A stretch of DNA of 64,000 nucleotides from Neofusicoccum parvum (taxonomy: Eukaryota > Ascomycota > Dothideomycetes > Botryosphaeriales > Botryosphaeriaceae): assembly GCA_020912385.1 (NCBI GenBank), contig CP087206.1, forward strand, positions 4,307,702-4,371,701. Reading direction: 5' to 3'. Of this stretch, positions 19,554-30,449 are shown piece after piece (the stretch's first letter is position 1; each line of letters opens with the position of its first letter). A model generated the notes under the pieces. The model did no database searches and was not told where the DNA came from. It was given only the letters and a program-made list of their open reading frames with translations. Position numbers and translations under genes: made by a program.

Positions 19554-19592
19554 GTGAACGGCTTGGCGGTTAGAGGTCGCCAAGCCGTTCAC
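19554..19592. repeat. Perfect 15-bp hairpin
   Basis: GTGAACGGCTTGGCG (19554-19568), a 9-base loop, then CGCCAAGCCGTTCAC (19578-19592). No poly-T follows and no gene ends nearby. Confidence 0.7.
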
Positions 19593-19701
19593 ACGCTAAG
19601 CTAAGAACGTCATAGCTGCCCCGCACGCACCGCGACATATCTATCAAGAAGGTAGGGCGCTCTCGAACTCCAGCGCTGCCGTGTATGCGTCTTTAGCTAC
19701 C

Positions 19702-20587
19702 ATGACGAGAAAAAAGTCCACGTGCAAGAGCATCCTATCCCCAATACTATCACAGTTAGAGAAAGTAGATTCAGATCTAAGAGTGAGTACTGTCGACTAC
19801 ATGCATCTTCCTATTATGCCTATGCGCAGGACTAACTACCCGGTAGGCTGTCACAGAGGCGAGCAATCGGCCTGCTGAACTGCTAAGTGCATACATCGAC
19901 GATGCCGCTCTGATAAAGCGTTACTTCAGTCAGCTGTTAAAGCAGATCGACGGCTTTATAGGTCATCTCGAGGAGCAGGCTGAGGATGAGGGCCCAATTC
20001 CACAAGAGCTACCCGAGTCGGACGGCTGTTACGCGGGTAAAACCAAATTCGGATTGGCGCATCTCAAGGACCAGACCGTCGCTACCATCCACCAAATCAT
20101 AAGGCAATCTCCACAGTTCGAGAAGCTTGGATTCTGCAAGATAGAGGTCGGAGACGACGTCGTTCGCGACATCAAGCTCCAGAAAATCAACGGATTGGAA
20201 ATCGACAAGCTAGACGGCTTACAGTCCAAGACCGTATTCCTATCACCGCGCAAGAAGGACCATCCACTCTACGGGCTTGCGTGCAGCTCTCTCATCGGCG
20301 ACAACAACGAAGCCGGCTCTTTCCGTATCCCACACTTGTCTCGGAGACACAGAGGCCCAGAACCAAGAGATCTGTTTATTTCGGCCGTGCGAGATGCCCG
20401 TACAGATGGAGGACAGCCGTATCTTGTCATTCCGACAGAATCCTGTTCGAGCTTACTAAAGTCCATCGGCTTAGACCCCGAGCTACTTGACTACGGAGAG
20501 CAGCTTAAAAAGACGGCAAGCCGGATCGTTCCTTGGTTCCATAAACATTTTACTTGCCGGGGTCCCGAAAGTCTAGCTTATAGTTGA
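19702..20587 (+). CDS. Hypothetical protein, two exons, intact
   Basis: Exon 1 (19702-19782) encodes 27 residues starting MTRKKSTCKSILSPILS. An intron runs 19783-19858 (GTGAGT ... GACTAAC ... CACAGAG) and exon 2 runs 19859-20587, giving about 269 residues. Without the intron the frame is broken, and the branch-site-like GACTAAC supports it. Visible features: an N-terminal helical segment (LLSAYIDDAALIKRYFSQLLKQIDGFIGHLEEQ), an acidic linker, KFGLAHLKDQTVATIHQIIRQSP, and a C-terminal half with PYLVIPTESCSSLLKSIGLDPELLDYG. There are no membrane segments and no signal peptide. I do not recognise the family. It is one of the few undamaged genes here. Confidence 0.55.
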
Positions 20588-20888
20588 ACCATACTACCGC
20601 AATAAACTCGAAGATAAGGCCCGGAAGTACCTGGGGGGAAACAACTAACGCCGTCGTCGCGATCAGAAACAGGAGTGCTCGTAATTCGTCCGCCACTTGA
20701 GCACTCTTCTCTCCCCACAACTTCTCGATTCTTGGGAAATACCCTACCGGATTGTCTCTTGTAAGGCTGGAGAAATGATTGTTACATTTTCCGAGATGTT
20801 GAAAATCGGCGCGGTGCAGAATGTAGTACGATTCTTGGCATGCCGTGTGAGGGGGGGCAGGAGAGGTGCCCGACTTATCCTCAAACAC
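20586..20888 (-). pseudogene. Possible membrane-protein fragment
   Basis: A minus-strand frame reads ESYYILHRADFQHLGKC, FSSLTRDNPVGYFPRIEKLWGEKS and then two hydrophobic stretches (ALLFLIATTALVVSPQVLPGLIFEFIAVVWF). It looks like coding sequence, but the protein is not recognised and neither end is clear. Confidence 0.3.
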
Positions 20889-20993
20889 GGTACTATACCT
20901 AACCTAGCAACTCACGTACACGTGATTTCCAACAGGATGTATAATATAAAGAGGCATATTTCGAAGAATTGAGCATATATACAGCATCTACCT

Positions 20994-21150
20994 TCCCTAC
21001 CTACCCTATCGTCTACCCACCAATCTACCCGCTACTCTACCCACTACTCTACCCACTACTCTACCCACTACTCCACCCACTCTACCCACTACTCTACCCA
21101 CTACTCTACCCACTACTCCACCCACTCTACCCGGGTAGGGTAGAGAAGTA
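20994..21150. repeat. CTACCC-type minisatellite ending in a palindrome
   Basis: About ten imperfect copies of the 12-mer CTACCCACTACT, some shortened or with CCACCC. The array ends at an inverted repeat centred on CCCGGG (CTCTACCCGGGTAG). Confidence 0.75.
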
Positions 21151-21518
21151 GGTAGAGCTCCCTCTACTCTACAATGCCCAAGTATGCCTCCACTGTATCC
21201 CAGCGCCTCCCCATTATAGGCGTCTACGTGTCCCTGCAGGGTATTCCATACATGTCTGGTCCTCCGCTGCGCCCAGTCCGTTTAATCATCCCGCACCCCT
21301 TCTGCACCAGCACCCTCGTCCGCAACGGCCGCCCCACCGCCATTCCCTGCGGCCAACGCATCTCGCACGCCAACTAGACCACCGGTGTGCGGCACATGTA
21401 GCAGCATCTTGGCACGCGGCGCAGCTAAGCGCCTACATCCACTTATCAACTCCGTAAACACTTCCTCCTCCTCCTCTTCTTTTTCCTCCTGAAACAACGC
21501 AAACGAAAGCTAAGCACA

Positions 21519-21525
21519 TATAAAT
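21519..21525 (+). promoter_or_regulatory. TATA box upstream of the P450 fragment
   Basis: TATAAAT about 60 bases before the ATG at 21583. Confidence 0.4.
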
Positions 21526-21582
21526 TTCTTTTTCTACAGACAGATCTACGAGATTCCTCCCTCTTTTCATCCACAACCTACA

Positions 21583-22345
21583 ATGGCTTGGCTCCTACTC
21601 GTCCTCCTTGCGCCGCCCGCATGGCTACTCATCTCGTCCATCACCAGCTCCCTCAGAAACTACGCAATCGCGCGAAAAGTCGGGCTCCCGACCTTCTTCG
21701 TGCCGATCAGCCCCGAAAACCCGCTGTGGATCATGATGGGCCGCCACATCGTCCCGTGGGCGAAGCACGTCCCGTTCGGGAGCGCCAGCTTCAGCCGATT
21801 CGGCTACACCGGCTGGGAGTGGACGGACAAATTCCAGGCGGCCCTAGAGCACGGCGACGCTATCCTGCTGGTGTCGCCGGACAGGAACTGGATCTACGTC
21901 AGCAACGCAGAGACCATCCACGATACCATTCAGCACGAGCGGCGTAGGGACTTTGAGGGGCCGGTTGAGCTTCTAGGTGCGTGAGCAGCGAGCGGCGGGA
22001 ATGGTTCGGGGAAGTACTGACGGCTTACTAGCGGTGCTGGATGTCTTTGGGCAGAATATTTCTACGGTGAGATGATTGAGCGGAATCCCGTTTGGCCGGT
22101 CCGCTGACGAAGTAAGCAGGTGAAACCGGATGACTGGTCGCGGCATCGCAAAGTCACGGCCTCTACGTTTTCCGAAAAGGCCAACAGGATCGTCTAGACG
22201 GAAGCCCTTCAGCAAGCAAATCAAATGCTTGATTACTGGAAGAGTTTAGGTGAAGTTCGCAGCACCGCGAATGATCTAAAGACCTTTGCGCTCGATGTCT
22301 TTGTGAGTGCAGGATTTGTGAAGTCGTTTCCATTTAAAGTCGGCT
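21583..22345 (+). pseudogene. Cytochrome P450, N-terminal third
   Basis: The frame opens with a membrane anchor (MAWLLLVLLAPPAWLLISSI) and continues through LPTFFVPISPENPLWIMMG, SRFGYTGWEWTDKFQ, DAILLVSPDRNWIYVSNAETIHDTI and RRRDFEGPVELLG. After an intron-like break (GTGCGTGAGC, ~21977) it resumes as PDDWSRHRKVTASTFSEKANRIV, a TAG at a usual Trp position, then TEALQQANQMLDYW and DVFVSAGFVKSFPFK. This is the N-terminal part of an ER-bound P450 of the kind that hydroxylates aromatic or fatty substrates. I-helix, ExxR and haem-Cys regions are missing: the sequence changes at ~22345 into an unrelated minus-strand gene. Confidence 0.7.
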
Positions 22346-22932
22346 GTAGCTGAAGGACATGAAATTCCGGAGGGACTGCACTCCGATATATAGGTAAACT
22401 TTCCGCCTGTGTACCATGTCTACTTCTGCTCTAGTCGGAGCAGCCAAAACTTGCATAGCGTAGTTGCTGGTGCTTAGCAATGAAGTCCCTAAAATGTTAA
22501 TTACGACATGTCCCAAAATTGCGAGCCTATCAGTCTCTTCGCAGCTTCCCCAGTACAAGTATCCTGGCCCTGCTTCCTTGGTGTGTTTCCCAGCAGCCCA
22601 AGACAGGAATGAGATGTTGATGATCAATACGACAATTGCCCCACAGACATTGAGCAACATTCCCGCTCTCCACGTGCTCAGACCTTGAGAAAAGCTCGAT
22701 TTTGAATGGCTCAGAATACCAGATGCTCTTCTGCCGTGATCTTGAGATCTGCCAGAGTAATGAGAAAGATATAGGTTCTAGATAAGATGTGGTCCGCACT
22801 TACGTGGTGAAGGAATTGAGTTCGATGCATCCTTGCTCTGCTCCATTGTCGCTTGGTAAGCGACTCGACCGAACTCCTGGTGTGGACATCTTGATTAGTC
22901 GGTAGGGTAGTCAACGGTGCACATTGAATCAA
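22340..22932 (-). pseudogene. DUF6536-type membrane protein, N-terminal fragment
   Basis: Minus strand: a polar N-terminus (MIQCAPLTTLPTNQDVH), a probable intron from GTAAGT near 22804, then TWRAGMLLNVCGAIVVLIIN, GPGYLYWGSCEETDRL, HVVINILGTSLLSTSNYAMQ and LAAPTRAEVDMVHRRKVY. The order WRAG ... G-x-C ... N-x-x-TxLLxxSNYxMQxLxAPTRxEVD is the signature of the fungal DUF6536 domain, a membrane protein of unknown role. The C-terminal domain is absent because the sequence joins the P450 fragment. No clean splice phase was found, so it is probably broken. Confidence 0.65.
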
Positions 22933-23574
22933 CCGGAAGACTCAACATCACCAGTGGAATTCTGAAACTTTATAGAATTGCTTCGGAGCGGCTTCTTTGT
23001 TCCCGCTATGGCCCCGCTCTGTGTGTATGGTTGCACGGCGACACGGTGGCACCCGGCCCATTCTATCGTCATTCTTCGTGAGTCACGGCCGGATGACGAG
23101 CGCTATTTAATGACGATAAATGACAAATAATCCCCTGCAGTGGCACTGCAGCGAGCGGCAAGTGTTCTATTGGTGTGCATCAAAAGATCATACCCTACAC
23201 TGCCAAAGCAAACCTGTAGCAGGTAACATGGTCTGAGCTGATCCTAGACATACAAGACTCCATGCACAAAGTATCCAGCTGCATCACCACTCAGATATAC
23301 CGCGTGTCTAATAGTTCTAAATTTTTCATGCTGTGGACACTGTGCATGTCCCCTTTCTTGTTCAGCTCGATCAGGCTTAGCCCCAAAAGATGGAGTGTAG
23401 GACATGTACCCCCGTGTAACGATCGGCCAGCTGACAACGAAACAATGCAACAGCATATTCTCAACTTATGAGTGATCATTCAGCCCCAGCTACGCCGGAA
23501 CTAATCACCTCATTATCACCTGTCAGCACTGTCCAATACGTCTTCGCAGAGAGTTTCAGTGGGTCCTGATTATC
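22933..23574. other. No gene recognised
   Basis: Only short frames without domain signals on either strand. No tandem repeats or known element ends. Confidence 0.4.
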
Positions 23575-25665
23575 ATGGCGGCTACTACAGGACATGATTC
23601 TACAATGAATGGGGAGAATGTAGAATCTGAGAGCCACTTCAGAAGCGAAGAGTTCTTGATTGAGGATTATCATATTCCTGGGTATATTCCTAAAGATTCT
23701 ACAGAAGGTGCTTGCTTATGCTAATAGCGATGTCTTCACGATTCAAAGTCACCAAGAAGGCTCACTTCGACCTCTGAGATCTACCAATACCCACACGCTC
23801 TCCCGCAGCGTATCACCAAGTCCATCAAATACGACAGATGGCACATTCGATGCTCGCTCTAGGGGGCCCAGCGATACGAGTGACTTGGAGCTCTCAACGT
23901 TTTATCATAGCAGTAGCAGGATGTCTCTATGGCTATCCGAGGATATAAGGCTGCTGCTCTTGCTCTCGGTAAGCTAAATATGGCATTGAAGAGGTTGATT
24001 TGACAAAGTGGACTAGCTCTGTTTTCTTTTCCACCGGGAAGTTACAATCATTTTCACGAAGAATGTTGCAATCTGTTTGTGGCCACGATAAAATTTCTTA
24101 TGGGACCTTTACTAACCCACCGACGACAAATTATTGGCGTATAATCTCGCACAAATTCTGGGAGTATGGCTCGCCGTGCTTTTCATGAAACAGAACGGCA
24201 TAATGCCCATTCTTCAAGCCAGCATATTCACAGTCGGTACGGTAGTGGCCAGTCTGTGATGAGTTTGAATTAGAAATACTAATTATTGTTTTCCATAGGC
24301 ATAGCCGCTTCTCTCTCAACGCTCTCTGGAGTATACCTTGATTATTGGTTTTATTCGGTCACAAGCCCGGAACAATTCGAGCAATGGATTAGAGCAAAAT
24401 CAATCGGCTACGCGGCTTGCGGAATATTGAGCTCAGGAATTTTACCCGCGGTTCTACTGCTCACGGCTTTATGCTACTCCCAAGATGTCCAGATATTACA
24501 TATCATAACCTGGGGCGCCATGGGCGTATTGGGGGTAATCATCGCCGAAGCCAACTTCACGCCAAATCCGAGGAGGCTAGATTGGAGTGGGTCATGGCCT
24601 GAAAAGTTGCCCGGGCCTCGCCTGAACCTGGTCATCGGCCTACAAGGGATATTATTCAGTGTACTATCCTTGATGATCGATTTCTCTCTGGTAATCTCAG
24701 AGTTGAAATCATCATCACAATTTTCGCTGAATCATGGTCACATTTTACCGGATTCACAACGTTCGGGGACAAGATTTGCATGGTTGCGAAGATCAATCAG
24801 AGACTGGGGATCTCAGGTAAGAGTTTAGGTATTATTCTTGCAGGAGAGAATTCCTAACACTCTCTGAACATAGGTCCTAATCTCTTTGAAAGATCCGCAA
24901 GTGTACTTCTTCTTTGTTGTCTCCTGCGCACAAGAGGTCGATGAAAATTTCCTTGAATCTCAGATAAACCTTTGGATATTGTTCGAGAGCAACCCAGTAT
25001 CCGCCTACGGGAAAATGGTATGGCTTGTCTTTTATGGAACAGTCGGATTGCTCCTGTGGAAATTCTCTGGGCTGCGAGGTAAGCCTCGCCATCCGCATGT
25101 GTCACTAAGTTACTGAACAAGATGACAGTTATTCTACTTCTGACCACGTATCTCGTTAAAGTTAGTTGTGTCTGGGTCTTGCGTACACGAACGGGACATG
25201 ATACACCAGATCCCTGGTTGGTATGTCTTTTGCCCGAACTAGGCGGACTCTCGACTATTTGTAAGTGACTTGTAAGAAAGCAGTAGGCTATGGAAATTCA
25301 CTGACCTGCATATCGTACTCATGAGTTCAGCCATAACAAACTCGGCCGGGCCGGTCCGGAGAGCATTCATCGTTGCCGTCTTATGCACTGGCCCTAGTCT
25401 CGGGAAGTTACTGAGTTATACGATAGAATATGTAACCGAAGGCATCCACTGGCAGCTTGTTGTGCGGGTGCTCGCCATCTCAAGCGGTATAAAGGTCGAC
25501 AGCCTTGCCTTTCACACGTTATGGCTAGTTCTTCAAAATCGAAAACGTAGGAGGACAATCACTGAGATGGGCATCTCGACGGAAGAATCCGCCCGCTTAT
25601 GCGCCATCGCAACAGCCAAAGGCATGACCGACATCGAGAACATCCACTTCCGCTACCAATACTGA
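23575..25665 (+). CDS. Multi-exon membrane protein, family unknown; possibly frameshifted
   Basis: From an ATG at 23575 (MAATTGHDSTMNGENV) several exons can be joined. A Ser/Thr-rich cytosolic-looking part runs to about 23969 (STNTHTLSRSVSPSPSNTT). The next exon reads FVATIKFLMGPLL and, after an apparent 2-base discontinuity near 24134, YNLAQILGVWLAVLFMKQNGIMPILQ. Further introns are 24237-24298, 24827-24873, 25079-25128 and 25261-25330; the three earlier ones each have a good donor and a CTAA(C/T)-like branch, and all four keep the frame. At least seven hydrophobic segments follow (for example GYAACGILSSGILPAVLLLTALCY, MVWLVFYGTVGLLLWKF). It ends IHFRYQY. I do not recognise the family. The 24134 shift could be a mutation or a missed intron. 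Confidence 0.45.
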
Positions 25666-26132
25666 GGTTCCAAACAGACGCGTAATGTAAGGCTCCTGAG
25701 TCTACTGCAGTCCTAGAGGTGCGAACCGCCTGCTCCTTGCAGGCGAGTAGTATGCGAGGCCGTATAAGTCACGTAACCCTCGCTTAGCTAGATATGACCA
25801 CCTGGCTGTTACGACGGACCGACCGTGTTGGGTTTCAGCCGGTGTGTAAGACCATTCGGCCAACCTCCTGTCGACTGGAAGTCGACAAAAGGTTCAGCAA
25901 TGATCAGCCTGGTGGCTGATCGTGCCCCAACAACTCTATATACAGGTAGATCCGTAACACTGGCCCATCGGCCAGTCTGAATCCCTTAAGGATTCGTCTG
26001 TCAATTGAAGCCAACTGCTTGTGTGCCATCTCTGAACTCCCTGTTTCCCTCCAGTCCTCACACGTAATTTGTGCATAGCATTGAGTAGAAGTATATACAT
26101 CGAACATTTCAAACATAACATACAACCAACCC
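25666..26132. other. No gene recognised; possible LTR-element remnants
   Basis: Short hairpins (for example GATCAGCCTGGTGGCTGATC near 25901) and no convincing coding frame. Confidence 0.4.
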
Positions 26133-26479
26133 TGTGACGGTCTTAACCGCCAGCATCTCATTCTCCAGGTAACAGGAAGGTGTTTCTTCTACAGGTCGAC
26201 GGGATTCAACAGAAGGACCTGTAGAAGAACTAAGCCTAATTAGGAAAGGGCTAGTAAGGAATACCAAACTGTAGTTCCCTCACCAAGGAGCGACACTTAG
26301 CTAGAACTTGCTAGGAAAGGGAAGCCTGGGCCCGGCCATTTGACTTTTAACTAGCACCTGGGCCATGTATATAAACTCCCCTCTTCCTCCCCTATTCCTC
26401 TTCTTTTCTTCTTCTTTTCTTTAGCTTAGAAACTTCAGTCAACTTCGAGAATCTGACTTGTTCTTCTTGAGTCGTGACA
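26133..26479 (+). repeat. Solo LTR, family L2, copy 1
   Basis: Starts TGTGACGGTC and ends GAGTCGTGACA. It shares with 37744-38104 and 37170-37549 (inverted) the blocks CTACAGGTCGA, GGAAAGGGAAGCCTG, ACTAGCACCTGGGC, a TATATAA box and GAATCTGACTTGTTCTTC. No matching 5-bp flanks (AACCC against TAGGC), so it may come from recombination between insertions. Confidence 0.65.
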
Positions 26480-26776
26480 TAGGCTAGCATTCAAGCTCCT
26501 ACCCGCCAAATGCCCGTCGTCCGCGCGCATCGGCTGCCTTTGGCGGAAGGCCTTGGGTGTGCTATGGGACAGTGTTCTGTCGCCGTCGTCGATACTTGAT
26601 CGCGTGCTGAATGGGTATGGGGTCCAACGTGCGGAGACGGGCAGAGCCAAGGCTGCTCTGCACACGCCTTTAAAGCCTGGGTGGGTGGGATCCTCTCGCC
26701 GGCGTGAGAGGGGCTTCAGCTTCTGTGTTCTGATTCGGAACCGTCCGCGTGGCTCGACTGACTGCTGCCTAGAACA

Positions 26777-27270
26777 ATGCCGAATGCCCTCCGCCTAACG
26801 GTGCCCGACGCGCCCGCCGCCGTCGCGTGGTAGTGCCTGTGGTCCGGCCAGCCGCTGCTCCTTGACCGCCCCGACGTGCTCTTCTCCATCTCTGTCGACA
26901 GCAACGCCCCTGCCGCCGCTCTGCGCCTGCGCGTGTCGGTTAACCTCAGGACCGCGGCACGCCAGAAGACGCTCGTCTACGCCTTCGTTCCGCCGGACCG
27001 GCTGCACGCGATCGAGCGCGAACCAATTATGCCAGACCACATCAAGAAAACGCTAGGGCCGGCTAACATCGTTGGGCTGCGTTTTCGGGCGGAGCGACCT
27101 GTGGTGCTGGTCGCTCCGGCGAGCGTCCCTGAAGGGCCGCCCGTGCCCAAGAACAAAGCTGCAGGCGACGTCCTCTCCCTGCTCGAGTCTCTCACCCAGG
27201 AGCTGCCACCGCCCATAGAGAAACCATTTCGCAGCTTCTGTCTAACATATGATTTTGAAAATTCATCTTG
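26777..27270 (+). pseudogene. Fragment of an uncharacterised fungal protein family
   Basis: Frame MPNALRLTVPDAPAAVAW, a TAG, CLWSGQPLLLDRPDVLFSI, then LRLRVSVNLRTAARQKTLVYAFVPPDRLHAIE, LGPANIVGLRFRAERPVVLVAP and GDVLSLLESLTQELPPP. This layout (a VPPDRL-type strand, LRF, GDVLxxLxSL) recurs in unnamed Pezizomycotina proteins that I recall only as hypothetical. The rest of such proteins is missing and downstream frames are closed. Function unknown. Confidence 0.45.
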
Positions 27271-27600
27271 ACATTGCTGTGGTGTTATCCGCGAAGCCTT
27301 GGTGGGCAGCCAGTTTTCTTGTTATCCGTCCTGCTGCGATGCGAACGCGCGACAGCCTGTTCGATATACTTACCGATGTTGCTTCTGATCACGTCCACGC
27401 CGCCGCCGCCGCCTCGCGCACTACTATCAACGTCTACAGCGGCTCATTCAGGCTCGCTTTCGAAGTCCTTAACTGTGCGACTACTGCTGATTCTCTACAG
27501 TTTAGTTGGTCATAGAGCTTCTTGGTGTGAAAGTGCGCCAACGCGCGGTCAAGCTTGCGAATCGACTCGCCGACCCTAGACGCTTCGAGTGTTTTCCTCC

Positions 27601-28079
27601 AGAGCCTTAAGATGATTTCTTTGCACCGAGCTACAGCCGACGGCCGTAGTAGTCTGCTTAGAGGAGGCTCCTAGTTATTCTCTGTAGCTTGCAGTGCCAG
27701 GTCTTAGTTCGAGCATTTGAAGCCGACCATTCCGTGTATTTTTCTAGAAACCTCGCGGAATCTTTAGATAGACAGAGCTAGCCCCGGCCAACCAGCCCGT
27801 CTTTCATAGTTACTGACTAAAAAAGGGCGTTAAACTAAATTTAGAAATAAAGAAATGGGGAAGATAAGTCTCCCAGGAATGCGGGACAATGTATGACGAT
27901 GGGAATAAGATTAGTATCATACCAATCATAAGCGCTGTCTTTGAGCCGCCTTTATTCTCTTTAACATTTGCATCTTAGAAATTTGTAACAAAGACACACC
28001 GCCAACATATTAATACAACAAGATCAACCTTACATTTACCTTCCACTAAACTTTCTAGCAACTTCTTGAATAAAAGAAA
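27601..28079. other. 5' flank of the Crinkler-type gene
   Basis: AT-rich, no coding frame. A CT-rich leader (CCTTCCACTAAACTTTCTAGC) precedes the ATG in the context GAAAATGCC. Confidence 0.5.
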
Positions 28080-30449
28080 ATGCCGGTAACTACTCGTTCG
28101 CAAACCCAGACAGCATCTGCACAGGTGAAAGCGACGCCACGTCCTTCTAGCAAGTTATTATCTAAGACAATCATGAAGGCCTCTTGCACTATGGCTATGG
28201 ACGGCCATATCACTTCTAGAAACCCTCGTAGAGTAAAACGAACCCTTCCTCCCTCGCAAAGACCACGAAAACGATCTCCTACATATCAATCCTTGGATCA
28301 AAAGAAGCAGTCTCCCACAACTACCAACCTTTCTTCGCCAGAGCGTTCCGATCCTACCCTTACGCACGGGCCCTGTCAGTCCTGCCCTTGCCCGCAAGGA
28401 GCCTTTTGCTACCCAGCCGACGAGTGTATCCACTGTGGACATACGATGGACGATCATGAGGATGGAAACCACCGATGGAGTCCTAATTGCGATTATGTAT
28501 GCGAGAGACCTAACCTGGTCCATTCTATCTTGGAGCTAGTACGAAACACCAGAGTAGTGGTCATCCGCGCCACGCCTCAAGTGGGCAAAACAACTTTACT
28601 TCGACTGCTGGGACGTCACATTCTTTACGAAGAACCGGACCTGGAACCGGTGTTTATTGAGTGGAAGCATAGAAGAATGCGGGACGATCTTCCATACAAA
28701 CAATACCTTGCACAAGAAAAATCAAGATGGCAAGAACACAATACGACATACCGGCCATATAATCCTAAGGCTACAGCAGTCTATCTGATTGATGAAGCGC
28801 AAGATTCGTATGAAGAAGAGGAATTTTGGACTCGGACACTGAAAAACTATGACACCAGACAGCAGTCCAAGTTTGTGCTGGTCTGTCTTTATGGTTCCGT
28901 TGGCTTTTCTAGCGGTTATGAGCCAAATATCGAATCCCAGGCTCTCCTTGTCGATCGCCTTCAACGTGTGGAGCTACGTCCGTCGATATTTGCCCGTCCA
29001 CATATGCTCTTTCAGCTAGAGGAAACAGCCGAGACCGTTCAGAAATGGGCCATTGCAAATAGACTCCAGCTTGAGGTTGGTGTATCCGAGTACCTCCACG
29101 CCGCTACCGACGGCCATCCAGGCATGGTGGGACTGATTCTGAAATATTTCCAATTCATATCTTATCAGGTAAGTTCTACTTCTCTCTAATCCTATAACGG
29201 TTAAGAGTAACATTACACAGCTTCCCGAAAGAACGCGACGTGCTCGAGTATGGTCGCCGAGATTATGCCATGAGAACATTGTCGAACACAGCCAATTCCT
29301 GGACTTTATGAACCGTGGAAGAGGACTCTGGACTCTTGAGGCTGAGAAACATGTGAAAGGATGTCTAAGATATCCTCTCTATAGCTCTATCACCTTCTCA
29401 GAAGTTGTAAAAGTCCTACGCAAAGTTGTGACGAAACCCTATGGTCATACGCGAGTACAACAAGAGTTTGATGCATTTTCGTTTTGTTATAAGATGGGGT
29501 TTCTCCACCTAGAGCAGCATCGACCTGGAAGTGACGAAGTTACCTACATTTTTGCTTCTCCAATACACCGAAGGTATACTTTATAACCCACGGCAATATG
29601 AATACCTTATTAATTAGAGTTAGGGTCGCATATCGTCGTCTTTTTCCAGGTCCCGAACTGGGCACCAACTCAGAGAGAGCCTCACTTCAACAGGTCTGTC
29701 TAAATGCTATCGAAAGGTTCAGTCCATCTATTCTCCAGTTGCGCAATTATCGAGGTATTCCAGAGGCAGCCTTACAAGATGAACTGTATTGCTGTCTCAA
29801 CTACGAGCTGCAAAGTCTACCAATCCTCTCGGAATACTCCCATACCAAAGAGGGAAGAATTGACTTTTATGTCTTCAACAAGAGATGGGGAATTGAAGTA
29901 CTTCAATCGAGAAGTAAAACAGATACCACCGAACATATACGTCGATTCCAGACTGGAGGAAAGTATCAGAAATGGAATATCCTTGATGATTATATCATTC
30001 TCAATTTCTGCGCCAAAACCGCACTTCAGGAGATTGAAATCGAAGGTAATATTTTCCTCCCTATTCGAAACGTCTTGTACTAATATAATAAACTAGATGT
30101 CGGCACCCAGCTACGTTTCCTACAAATTGCCATGGACTTGGACGAGTGTACTGCAGAGGTGTACACGCATGATAAGCAGCACCGAGTAACATTGGACCTA
30201 GGCGAAGGAAGACAACGGTATTATACGGACGACTCCGATCTATCTCAAAATCCTGCTCAGGTCTTGCAGGATCAGTTAACGCGAGTGGAGAGAGAGAATA
30301 GGGATATGATGCGGAAAAATGAAGACATGGTGCGGAAAAATGAAGACATGGTGCGGGAAAAGGAAGACATAGTGCAGGAAAAGGAGCGGGAAAAGGAAGA
30401 CATGATGCGGAGGATAGCTGAATTAGAAGAGATGGTAAGAAAAAGGTAA
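28080..30449 (+). CDS. Crinkler-type effector-like protein: P-loop NTPase plus REase-fold nuclease
   Basis: Four exons (28080-29168, 29221-29573, 29618-30045, 30097-30449) join to 2223 bases, 740 residues, with no stop. The N-terminus is basic (NPRRVKRTLPPSQRPRKRS, a likely nuclear signal), followed by a Cys/His cluster (~99-141, several CxxC). The NTPase has Walker A TPQVGKTT (165-172) and Walker B VYLIDEAQ (234-241), then a winged-helix-like DGHPGMVGL. Exons 3-4 carry a restriction-endonuclease-like domain: Glu536 in QDELYCCL, Asp563 in GRIDFYV, Glu574 in KRWGIEVLQ, then EHIRRFQTGGKY and DDYIILNF. A charged coiled coil (~675-740) ends the protein. This NTPase-nuclease pairing is known from Crinkler (CRN) and related eukaryotic effectors and conflict systems. 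The usual third-motif Lys is not obvious. It is intact among ruins. Confidence 0.8.
29169..29220 (+). other. Intron 1 of the Crinkler-type gene
   Basis: GTAAGT ... CACAG, 52 bases; removal keeps the frame from YQ into LPERTRRARV. Confidence 0.75.
29574..29617 (+). other. Intron 2 of the Crinkler-type gene
   Basis: GTATAC ... TTAATTAG, 44 bases. The next AG (29623, 50 bases) is also in phase, so two residues at the junction are uncertain. Confidence 0.6.
30046..30096 (+). other. Intron 3 of the Crinkler-type gene
   Basis: GTAATA ... TACTAATAT ... CTAG, 51 bases. Removal joins EIE to DVGTQLRFLQIAMDLDE in frame and skips a stop at 30081. Confidence 0.75.

Noticed and set aside
20994..21150. 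Interstitial telomere array
   Set aside because: The unit is CTACCCACTACT, a 12-mer, not CCCTAA; only a weak likeness.
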